Assembly (NCBI RefSeq): GCF_000620145.1
Contig: NZ_JHVM01000021.1
Coordinates: forward strand, 1 to 36,077
Source of the DNA: Deefgea rivuli DSM 18356
GTDB taxonomy: Bacteria > Pseudomonadota > Gammaproteobacteria > Burkholderiales > Chitinibacteraceae
Length of the DNA: 36,077 bases
Direction of reading: 5' to 3'
How positions within the stretch are numbered: the stretch's first letter is position 1; each line of letters opens with the position of its first letter. The notes under the pieces were generated by a model. That model worked only from the letters and a program-made list of their open reading frames with translations, did not search any database and was not told the DNA's origin. Below, in pieces: positions 29,442 to 36,077 of this stretch. A program made the position numbers and the translations under genes.

Positions 29442-29602
29442 TTATTCCTCTGTATCGAATTCTGAATGATGGCCATCCACGCAGCGCCACTAGATTGTTT
29501 TATCTGGGTATGCGAATGTAGGCTTTGTTAATTGGTGAGTAGACTGATATACCCTTAGTTTTTTGTGGTGACTGATCATCGTTGATTGAATCTAATCGTT
29601 TA

Positions 29603-29636
29603 CACAAAAAAACAGCCACCTAATCGGTGGCTGTTT
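29603..29636 (-). terminator. Intrinsic terminator of alaS
   Basis: On the minus strand the stem pairs 29626-29636 (AAACAGCCACC when read on that strand) with 29610-29620 (GGTGGCTGTTT), and a run of T follows. It lies 18 bases past the alaS stop. Confidence 0.85.
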
Positions 29637-29653
29637 GCTTTAGTTCACTGCGA

Positions 29654-32269
29654 TTAGAGTTTGCTCTCTAACCAGCTCGCTGCCGCCTGCATCGCTTCTT
29701 GCAATTTCTCAGGTTCAGTACCACCAGCTTGCGCGAGGTCAGGGCGACCGCCGCCTTTGCCGCCGACGAGTTGCGCGGCGACGTTGACGAGTTCACCGGC
29801 TTTCACTTTACTGGTCAGGTCGGGTGATACGCGGGCGATGAGGCTGACTTTGCCTTCCGCTACACAAGCAAGAAGGGCGATGCCGCTCTCTAGTCTATCC
29901 ATCAACTTGTTGCTCATTTCGCGCAAGGTCGCGGCATCGATGTCTTCGACTACGCTGCCGATGCAACGCACGCCGTTGATAGTTCGCAAGCCAACCGCAA
30001 GCAATTGGTCAAGTTGACCAAATGCCATTTGGCCTTTAAGCGTCGTCACTTCTTTTTGCGCGGCTTTTAGATCGGCCTGGAGTTTTTCCAATTTGCTGAG
30101 CAATTCACCCGGATGCGCGCCCACCAGCGAGCTGGCGGTTTTCAGTTCTGCGTCTTGCGCTTGCACTGCAGCAAGGGCTGCGGTGCCAGTGATTGCTTCG
30201 ATACGGCGAACGCCAGCGGCGATGCCGCCTTCGGCGACGATTTTAAACAGACCAATATCGCCAGTCCGCTTCACGTGCGTACCGCCGCACAGTTCGGTCG
30301 AGAAGTCGCCCATTTTCAAGACGCGAACTTCGTCGCCGTATTTCTCGCCAAATAGCGCCATCGCGCCGAATTTAATCGCATCATCGTAGCTCATCAGGCG
30401 AACTTGCACTTCTTCGTTAGCCATGATGACGTGATTGACGAGGCTTTCAATTTTGGCGATTTCTTCCGCAGTGAGTGCTTTTGGCTGCGAGAAGTCAAAA
30501 CGCGTGCGCTCAGGATTGACCAAGGAGCCTTTTTGCTCAACGTGCGTGCCGAGTACTTCGCGCAACGCGGCGTGCAATAAATGCGTCGCCGAGTGATTGC
30601 GTTGACTGGCTTGGCGTTTGGCAATATCAATGCTGGCGGTAACTTCATCACCGACACTGAGCGCGCCGCTGATGATTTGGCCTTGATGACCAAACACATC
30701 GGCTTTCACTTTTTGCGTATCGGTTACATTAAATACGCCAGCGCCAGCAATCACACCAACGTCGCCCGCTTGACCGCCTGATTCAGCATAAAACGGCGTG
30801 TGATCGAGCACGATCACGCCTTCATCGCCGTCGTTCAGCGTTTGTACTTGCTCGCTGCCTTTATACAGCGCCAAGACTTTGGCAGAGCGGCTAGCCTCGG
30901 TGTAACCGTGGAAGCATGAGCTTTCGCCTTCGTAGGCTAAACCAGCGGTCATTTTGAATGAACCAGCGGCTTTCGATTGTTTGCGCTGTACGTCGAGTGC
31001 GGCTTCAAAGCCAGCAATGTCAACCGTCACATTGCGTTCGCGGCACACGTCGGCGGTCAAATCGATGGGGAAGCCATAAGTGTCAGACAATTTGAACGCC
31101 ACATCGCCATCGAGTACTTGCTTGCCACCCGCCAACACGGTGTCGAGCAGGGCCATGCCGTTTTCTAGCGTGCGGCCAAAAATCTCTTCTTCGTTTTTAA
31201 GTGCTTCAACAATATGCGCTTGGCGCTGACGTAATTCTGGGTAGGCATCACCCATCACTTCAGCCAATGGCGCAACCAGTTTGTGGAAGAAGTAGTCTTT
31301 TTGGCCAAGCTTGTAACCATGACGCACGGCGCGGCGGATAATCCGGCGCAATACATAACCACGGCCATCATTCGCTGGCAATGCGCCATCAGCGATCAAG
31401 AAGGCACAAGAGCGAATATGGTCGGCAATGACGCGTAGTGATGGTGAATCAGCATCCGCTGCGCCCGTTTCGCGTTTGGCGGCGGCGAGTAGATGTTGGA
31501 ATAAATCAATTTCGTAATTCGCGTGTACGCCTTGCATCACCGCAGAAATACGCTCCAAGCCCATGCCGGTATCGACTGATGGTTTTGGCAATGGATGCAA
31601 TACGCCCGCTTCATCACGGTTGAATTGCATAAATACGTTGTTCCAGATTTCGATGAAACGATCACCGTCTTCTTCAGCCGATCCCGGAGGGCCACCCCAG
31701 TGATGCGCGCCGTGGTCGTAGAAAATTTCACTGCATGGGCCACATGGGCCGGTATCGCCCATTTGCCAGAAATTATCGCTTTGGCCCGGGCCTTTGTTGT
31801 CGCCAATGCGGACGATTTTTTCCGCTGGCACGCCGATTTCTTTATTCCAAATATCAAAAGCTTCGTCATCCGTGGCGTACACGGTGACCATCAGTTTTTC
31901 TTTCGGGATCGCCAGCCATTCTGGGCCAGTCAAAAATTCCCAAGCAAAGAAAATCGCGTCGCGTTTAAAGTAATCGCCAAACGAGAAATTACCGAGCATT
32001 TCAAAGAAAGTATGGTGACGCGCGGTGTAGCCGACGTTTTCGAGGTCGTTATGTTTGCCACCAGCGCGTACGCATTTTTGGCTGGACGTTGCGCGCGTAT
32101 ACGAGCGTTTGTCAAAACCTAAAAACACGTCTTTAAATTGGTTCATCCCGGCGTTGGTGAACAAAATGGTCGGGTCATTCAAAGGAATCAAGCTGGAAGA
32201 CGCCACAATTTGGTGGCCTTTACTGGCGAAAAAGTCCAAGAACTTTTGGCGAATCTGTGCTGATGTCAT
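29654..32269 (-). CDS. alaS: Alanyl-tRNA synthetase
   Basis: AlaRS charges tRNA-Ala and edits mischarged serine and glycine. Started at [19 protein letters not shown], which follows CAGGTAG, the protein is 871 residues, close to the usual length. An in-frame start at 32293 adds 8 residues. The class II core contains [17 protein letters not shown] and the motif-2 region [19 protein letters not shown]. The editing domain has [11 protein letters not shown] (HxxxH) and CGGTH, which hold zinc ligands. The C-Ala domain contains [15 protein letters not shown]. It stands alone, with its own terminator. Confidence 0.98.
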   Translation of the reverse strand: MTSAQIRQKFLDFFASKGHQIVASSSLIPLNDPTILFTNAGMNQFKDVFLGFDKRSYTRATSSQKCVRAGGKHNDLENVGYTARHHTFFEMLGNFSFGDYFKRDAIFFAWEFLTGPEWLAIPKEKLMVTVYATDDEAFDIWNKEIGVPAEKIVRIGDNKGPGQSDNFWQMGDTGPCGPCSEIFYDHGAHHWGGPPGSAEEDGDRFIEIWNNVFMQFNRDEAGVLHPLPKPSVDTGMGLERISAVMQGVHANYEIDLFQHLLAAAKRETGAADADSPSLRVIADHIRSCAFLIADGALPANDGRGYVLRRIIRRAVRHGYKLGQKDYFFHKLVAPLAEVMGDAYPELRQRQAHIVEALKNEEEIFGRTLENGMALLDTVLAGGKQVLDGDVAFKLSDTYGFPIDLTADVCRERNVTVDIAGFEAALDVQRKQSKAAGSFKMTAGLAYEGESSCFHGYTEASRSAKVLALYKGSEQVQTLNDGDEGVIVLDHTPFYAESGGQAGDVGVIAGAGVFNVTDTQKVKADVFGHQGQIISGALSVGDEVTASIDIAKRQASQRNHSATHLLHAALREVLGTHVEQKGSLVNPERTRFDFSQPKALTAEEIAKIESLVNHVIMANEEVQVRLMSYDDAIKFGAMALFGEKYGDEVRVLKMGDFSTELCGGTHVKRTGDIGLFKIVAEGGIAAGVRRIEAITGTAALAAVQAQDAELKTASSLVGAHPGELLSKLEKLQADLKAAQKEVTTLKGQMAFGQLDQLLAVGLRTINGVRCIGSVVEDIDAATLREMSNKLMDRLESGIALLACVAEGKVSLIARVSPDLTSKVKAGELVNVAAQLVGGKGGGRPDLAQAGGTEPEKLQEAMQAAASWLESKL

Positions 32270-32456
32270 GGCTACCTGCGGTAAACGAAGCAAAACGCTG
32301 ATTTTACGGGAAAAGCGCCGCGCTCGGTAGTCGTGGCACTTTTGCTGGCGCGTTCCTGAGCATTTTCGCGGCTTTGATGACTGATTGCTGGAATTAAAAA
32401 TAGATTATGCCGTTTAGTTTTCTTGGTGATGTCGTTCAACTAGCGTAAATCGTCAA

Positions 32457-32484
32457 TTGAAAACTCGGAGGCTTACGATATAAT
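32457..32484 (+). promoter_or_regulatory. Sigma-70 promoter of the lipoprotein gene
   Basis: TTGAAA (32457-32462) and a perfect TATAAT (32479-32484) are separated by 16 bases. They lie about 60 bases before the lipoprotein ATG. This is one of the best promoter matches in the window and fits an abundant envelope protein. Confidence 0.7.
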
Positions 32485-32545
32485 TCTTGTGTACTTGCAG
32501 TTCCGCGAAGGTTTTCTGGAAAATTGACTGAAAGGTGACTTAAAT

Positions 32546-33001
32546 ATGCAAAATTATATGACGATGGGCGCACGCTTGAAATCGAGTATTGCGATTGCTT
32601 CTTTGGTTCTGTTTGCAGGTTGCGCGACAACGAATGAGCCGCTGCAAATCCAAGTGGGTAAAATTGAGCAAATTTCTGATGTACAGATCAGTAGTGGTCG
32701 CCAATTAGGTATTGGCGCGGTGTTGGGTGCAGGTGCGGGTGGCTTGTTGGGTTCGTTGGTGGGCGGCGGTACGGGTCGTGATCTGGCTATTGTTGCGGGT
32801 GCGGTCGGTGGCGCTGTGGCGGGCAGCACGATTGAACGCAATTACAACGATAAAGAGCCAACGCAGCAAGTGGTTGTGCGCGTTGAAAGTGGTGTGTTGG
32901 TCGTTGTGAATCAGCAGCCTGCTGATCGTAGCTTGCGCGTAGGTCAGCAAGTGTTTATTGAAGGCAAAGGTAATAATGCACGGATTGCACCACGTCAATA
33001 A
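32546..33001 (+). CDS. Glycine-zipper outer-membrane lipoprotein (SlyB/Pcp-like)
   Basis: This is a 151-residue lipoprotein. The signal peptide ends in LFAGC, the lipidation site. The mature part contains a glycine-zipper segment (GIGAVLGAGAGGLLGSLVGGG to AVGGAVAGSTIE) and then a small beta domain, the layout of the 17-kDa surface antigen/SlyB family. SlyB-type proteins help stabilise the outer membrane under stress. AAAGGTGA is the ribosome site, and a strong promoter and a clear terminator bracket it as a single-gene unit. The slyB name is not certain, as several paralogous families share this pattern. Confidence 0.85.
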   Translation: MQNYMTMGARLKSSIAIASLVLFAGCATTNEPLQIQVGKIEQISDVQISSGRQLGIGAVLGAGAGGLLGSLVGGGTGRDLAIVAGAVGGAVAGSTIERNYNDKEPTQQVVVRVESGVLVVVNQQPADRSLRVGQQVFIEGKGNNARIAPRQ

Positions 33002-33016
33002 TCGCGGTGTGAGTGT

Positions 33017-33048
33017 AAAAAAGGCACGAATGATTTCGTGCCTTTTTT
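33017..33048 (+). terminator. Intrinsic terminator after the lipoprotein gene
   Basis: AAAAAAGGCACGAA (33017-33030), loop TGAT, TTCGTGCCTTTTTT (33035-33048): a 14-bp perfect stem followed by T-rich DNA. The inner GGCACGAA is the same word as in the dispersed element at 27551-27688. Confidence 0.9.
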
Positions 33049-33155
33049 ATTAGTTGCGTGATACGGCGCACCGAAGTGTCTATGTAAGATGTAATCAAGG
33101 GTATTGCTATCTAGGCTTTGTATTGAAAGGCCTTTAATCAAATACCCTATTCATA

Positions 33156-34511
33156 TTAAATTAAGCCTAAACCTTTTAGCATAATCACCAAAATCAATGC
33201 GGGTGTAATGTAGCGAACTAAGATAAATACGGCTTGAATCACCCAATTGTTGTGCAATTGCCCATCGTTGCTCAGTTGCTTTTGTAATTGAGGCAAGCCA
33301 TAGACCCAGCCAACAAATACGCAAATCAAGATTCCACCCGTCGGCATCAAAATATTTGAGCTGATGTAATCGAACAGATCAAACGGATTTAAGCCAAACA
33401 GAAGCCAGTCGGCGGTGAGTGACGAAGACAACGACGCTGGGATGCCAAATAGACCAATCACACCAATGCTGAGTAACGTCGCTTGTTTGCGGCTGAATTT
33501 AAAGCGCTCGGATAGCATTGCGACGGGTACTTCGAGAATCGACAAAATCGCGCCCGTCGCGGCAATCGCCGCCAGTATAAAGAACAGCGCCATAAAGAAT
33601 TGCCCAAACGGCATACTGGCAAACACTGCAGGAATCGTCATAAACACCAGTGATGGGCCTGCGGCAGGCTCAAAGCCAAAAGAGAATACGGCAGGGAAAA
33701 TAGCCAGACCGGCCAGTAGTGATACCGATAAATCGGCCAGCATGACGCGAGTTGCAGTGAGCGGGATATTTTGCTCGTTGCGGAAATAGCTGCCATAAGT
33801 GAGCATCGTGCCCATGCCGATAGACAGTTTAAAAAATGCCAAACCCATCGCAGTGAGAATCACTGGCGCGGTTATTTTGCTAAAATCCGGCGCAAATAAG
33901 AACTTCACACCTGCCATGGCGCCAGGCAAGGTCAGGCTGCGAATACAGAGCAAGATCAACAGTAAAAATAAAATCGGCATCAGTTTCTTGGCGGCCGCTT
34001 CAATGCCTTTGGAAACGCCCATCATGATAATTGCACCAGCCCAAGCCAGTACCGCCCATTGCCAAAACAGGGCTTGCAGCGGATTAGAGACCATTGCGCC
34101 AAAAGCCGCTTTCGCGCTGACGGGGTCGGTGCTGTGAATGCTGCCGGTGATGGATTTAAAGATATAAGCAAATACCCAGCCGGCCACTCCTGTGTAAAAC
34201 GCCAAAATTAGCACGGCGGATACCAGACCCATATAACCAACCACCGGCCAAAATTTTTGTGATTTGGGCGCAAGTGTTTCAAATGCGGTCACAGCATTGG
34301 CACGCGATGCGCGGCCCAGCATGATTTCGGCAATCATCACGGGTAGGGCAACGAGTAAGGTGGCTAGTAAATACACCAGTAAAAAGCTTGCCCCGCCATT
34401 GGTGCCGGTCATATAGGGGAATTTCCAAATATTGCCTAAGCCAACGGCGGAGCCGAGTGTGGCGACTAAAACGCCAAAAGTAGAACTAAATCCATCGCGG
34501 TTTGTACTCAT
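33156..34511 (-). CDS. Sodium-dependent transporter, neurotransmitter:sodium symporter family
   Basis: This 451-residue inner-membrane protein has about 11-12 helices. The first helix contains GSAVGLGNIWKFPY, the sodium- and substrate-binding unwound segment characteristic of the NSS/SNF family (LeuT fold). The segment NGGASFLLVYLL follows, as in relatives. Bacterial members import amino acids such as tryptophan, tyrosine or leucine with Na+. The substrate here is unknown. The gene is flanked by GGGTATTG motifs at 33099, 33141 (reverse) and 34564. No clear promoter was found upstream, although the region is A+T-rich. Confidence 0.94.
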   Translation of the reverse strand: MSTNRDGFSSTFGVLVATLGSAVGLGNIWKFPYMTGTNGGASFLLVYLLATLLVALPVMIAEIMLGRASRANAVTAFETLAPKSQKFWPVVGYMGLVSAVLILAFYTGVAGWVFAYIFKSITGSIHSTDPVSAKAAFGAMVSNPLQALFWQWAVLAWAGAIIMMGVSKGIEAAAKKLMPILFLLLILLCIRSLTLPGAMAGVKFLFAPDFSKITAPVILTAMGLAFFKLSIGMGTMLTYGSYFRNEQNIPLTATRVMLADLSVSLLAGLAIFPAVFSFGFEPAAGPSLVFMTIPAVFASMPFGQFFMALFFILAAIAATGAILSILEVPVAMLSERFKFSRKQATLLSIGVIGLFGIPASLSSSLTADWLLFGLNPFDLFDYISSNILMPTGGILICVFVGWVYGLPQLQKQLSNDGQLHNNWVIQAVFILVRYITPALILVIMLKGLGLI

Positions 34512-34783
34512 GCTAAATCCAGTATTTAATTTTTAATATATTTATACTATTCATATTTGCCTAGGGTATTGTCCATGCGGGATAACCCGAGGCGTGGGTT
34601 TAGCTTGATATAGCTCAGTTTTGGCGAGTATGGATCAACTGGCTTGGCAGAGCTCGACAATTTCAGTGAAAAACGCTGACGCGGCGCGTATAGTGCGAAA
34701 TAAAATCGCAGGACTTATTGCAAATCTTCAATGAGCTGTGCTTGGTGACAAGCGCAGTGGAAAATAGGACGTATAAAACTTTA

Positions 34784-35629
34784 ATGAAAACGCCAAAAAG
34801 ATTAGAGCCATTGGTGGTCGATGGTTTGGTTGATGAAGTATTGCGTCAACTGATGAGTGGCAAAGAAGCAACCGTTTATGTTGTGCGCTGCGGTGACGAT
34901 GTGCGTTGTGCCAAAGTGTACAAAGATGCCAATCATCGTAGCTTTAAGAAAAATGCCGCTTATCAAGAAGGGCGCAAAGTAAAAAATAGCCGTCAGGCAC
35001 GGGCGATGGAAAAAGGCTCGCGCTATGGTAAGCAAATGCAGGAAGAAGAATGGCAAAACGCCGAAGTAGATAATCTCTATCGTTTAGCCGCCGCTGGCGT
35101 TCGCGTGCCAACGCCATATATCTGTTCTGAAGGCGTGTTGTTGATGGAGTTGGTTGTGGACGCCAACGGTAACGCTGCGCCGCGATTGAATGATGTCGAA
35201 ATGAGTCCCGAGCTGGCTCGTGAGTATCATGATGAATTACTCAAGCAAGTAGTATTGATGCTCTGTGCTGGCGTGATTCATGGCGATTTGTCGGAATACA
35301 ATATTCTGGTTGATGAGCATGGCCCAGTGATTATCGATTTGCCACAAGCAGTCGATGCCGCAGGAAACAATCAAGCAGCTGCGATGCTGGAGCGGGATGT
35401 GGATAATCTGGCTGAGTATTTCGGCCAATTCGCGCCAGAACTCAATGGCTCGCAATACGGTAAAGAGATATGGGGGCTGTTTGAAGGGGGTTTATTGCAT
35501 CCCGATGTCAAACTCACCGGTAAAGTGAAGCAGAATCACCGCCCCGTTGATGTCCGCAGTGTCTTGCGCGAGGTTGAGCACGTTAAAGAAGAACATTTAC
35601 AGCGGCAATTGCCCGATTTTCAGCCGTAA
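34784..35629 (+). CDS. RIO-type atypical serine kinase
   Basis: This 281-residue protein has the RIO kinase layout. A nucleotide loop SGKEATVYVV is at about residues 25-34, and the ATP-binding lysine is probably 44 (CAKVYK). The catalytic loop HGDLSEYNIL places the aspartate at 168, and IIDLPQAVD supplies the metal-binding aspartate at 185. All key residues are present, so it should be an active kinase or ATPase. In archaea and eukaryotes RIO proteins act in small-subunit rRNA maturation; bacterial roles are poorly known. The start is uncertain: an ATG at 34784 matches domain limits, but a frame from 34718 would add 22 residues. An rRNA operon begins 400 bases downstream. Confidence 0.88.
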   Translation: MKTPKRLEPLVVDGLVDEVLRQLMSGKEATVYVVRCGDDVRCAKVYKDANHRSFKKNAAYQEGRKVKNSRQARAMEKGSRYGKQMQEEEWQNAEVDNLYRLAAAGVRVPTPYICSEGVLLMELVVDANGNAAPRLNDVEMSPELAREYHDELLKQVVLMLCAGVIHGDLSEYNILVDEHGPVIIDLPQAVDAAGNNQAAAMLERDVDNLAEYFGQFAPELNGSQYGKEIWGLFEGGLLHPDVKLTGKVKQNHRPVDVRSVLREVEHVKEEHLQRQLPDFQP

Positions 35630-35690
35630 ATACGATGTTGTGAGTCCGTGGGGGCAGTTGGTTTTTGTGATTACATCAAATATTCACAAT

Positions 35691-35780
35691 TTAAAATTCT
35701 TTTATTTTCAACGTTTTATCCACCTAGCCCCATTTTATTTGCACACAGGTGTTGACGCACCTCAGGCTGTGCCGTATATT
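35691..35780 (+). promoter_or_regulatory. rRNA operon promoter with UP-like element
   Basis: TTGACG (35752-35757) and TATATT (35775-35780) are separated by exactly 17 bases, followed by a G+C-containing discriminator. Upstream (about 35691-35721) the DNA is rich in A and T tracts, as expected for an UP element. The predicted start is near 35787, which gives a leader of about 240 bases before 16S. The rest of the 35630-36025 gap shows no gene. Confidence 0.75.
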
Positions 35781-35850
35781 TCGGCCTCTCTGCTGCTGAC
35801 ACAGCAAACGAAACAAGCAGTTTTCCAGCAAGTTTCGGTGTCTAAGCCAC

Positions 35851-35863
35851 TGATCTTTAACAA
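35851..35863 (+). promoter_or_regulatory. boxA-like antitermination site in the rRNA leader
   Basis: TGATCTTTAACAA resembles the boxA consensus TGCTCTTTAACA, which binds NusB-S10 for rRNA antitermination. The location 70 bases after the predicted transcription start suits this role. Confidence 0.6.
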
Positions 35864-35875
35864 AATACAGCCGAT

Positions 35876-35919
35876 GAGTGTGAGTGCTTGGTTTGCCAGT
35901 CAAACAAGTGCTTACACTC
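35876..35919 (+). promoter_or_regulatory. Long hairpin in the rRNA leader
   Basis: GAGTGT (35876-35881) pairs with ACACTC (35914-35919). The stem continues inward through wobble pairs to GTTTG (35891-35895) with CAAAC (35901-35905), leaving loop CCAGT. It lies just after the boxA-like site, where a boxB-type hairpin or an RNase III target could be, but it is longer than a usual boxB. Confidence 0.5.
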
Positions 35920-36025
35920 TCAAAATGATCTGTTGAATGTAAATTCTTCAGGTTTGAAGTGATGTAGGAATGGCGTTAAAACCATTTCAAAAGTAAGCCA
36001 AGTTGTACAAATTAGCACAGAGATT

Positions 36026-36077
36026 AAACGAAAGAGTTTGATCCTGGCTCAGATTGAACGCTGGCGGCATGCTTTAC
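36026..36077 (+). rRNA. rrs: 16S ribosomal RNA, 5' end only
   Basis: The sequence around 36034 reads GAGTTTGATCCTGGCTCAG, the universal 16S 5' segment (E. coli position 9 onward), and continues GAACGCTGGCGGCATGC. Counting back 8 bases places the 5' end near 36026. The GGCGGCATGCTTTAC wording is usual in Neisseriales-type 16S genes. The remainder lies beyond the window. Confidence 0.97.

Noticed and set aside
30093-30389. Plus-strand frames antisense to alaS
   Set aside because: They are shadows of a complete, well-conserved alaS on the other strand.
35547-35936. 129-codon plus-strand frame at the end of the RIO gene
   Set aside because: It overlaps the kinase in another frame and then runs through the rRNA promoter and leader.

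Overview
The window looks like the chromosome of a betaproteobacterium in or near the Neisseriales (a Chitinibacter/Deefgea/Iodobacter-like relative is my best guess). The reasons are the gene order ndk-rlmN-pilF/pilW-rodZ-ispG-hisS-yfgM-bamB-der-hfq-hflX-hflK-hflC-hisZ-purA, the presence of hisZ beside hflC and purA, Neisseria-like RlmN and IspG sequences, and the first bases of a 16S rRNA with a neisserial-type 5' sequence. The genus is inferred, not demonstrated.

Layout. (1) 1-750: the 5' end of an IS110-family transposase runs off the left edge on the minus strand. Behind it lies a long, hairpin-rich noncoding leader, followed by a terminator. (2) 755-10525: an AraC regulator and a MATE efflux pump; guaB on the minus strand; a membrane-bound GGDEF diguanylate cyclase; a patatin-like phospholipase; dsbB; a 26-codon leader ORF that repeats the start of oxyR; oxyR itself; and a rubredoxin-reductase-like flavoprotein. 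(3) 10526-27515: a dense housekeeping block on the plus strand (a SPOR protein on minus, then ndk through purA) that links pilus assembly, cell shape, isoprenoid synthesis, histidyl-tRNA charging, outer-membrane assembly, ribosome GTPases, Hfq and the HflKC protease regulators. (4) 27516-29650: a repeat-rich accessory stretch with a DUF1653 gene and an S66/MccF-like peptidase. (5) 29654-36077: alaS, a glycine-zipper lipoprotein, a sodium:neurotransmitter-type symporter, a RIO-type kinase, and then the promoter, leader and first 52 bases of an rRNA operon.

No single large unknown system is evident. The most unusual features are small. They are the duplicated oxyR N-terminus translated as an overlapping upstream ORF, the putative IS110 guide-RNA region, several families of inverted-repeat intergenic elements (hfq-hflX gap, both sides of purA, 28.0-28.4 kb), a 49-nt near-perfect palindrome at 10603-10651, a short CAATACCC/GATATACCC motif that recurs in many gaps, and a RIO kinase immediately upstream of an rRNA operon.

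All calls come from reading the sequence and recalled family knowledge. No database search was possible.
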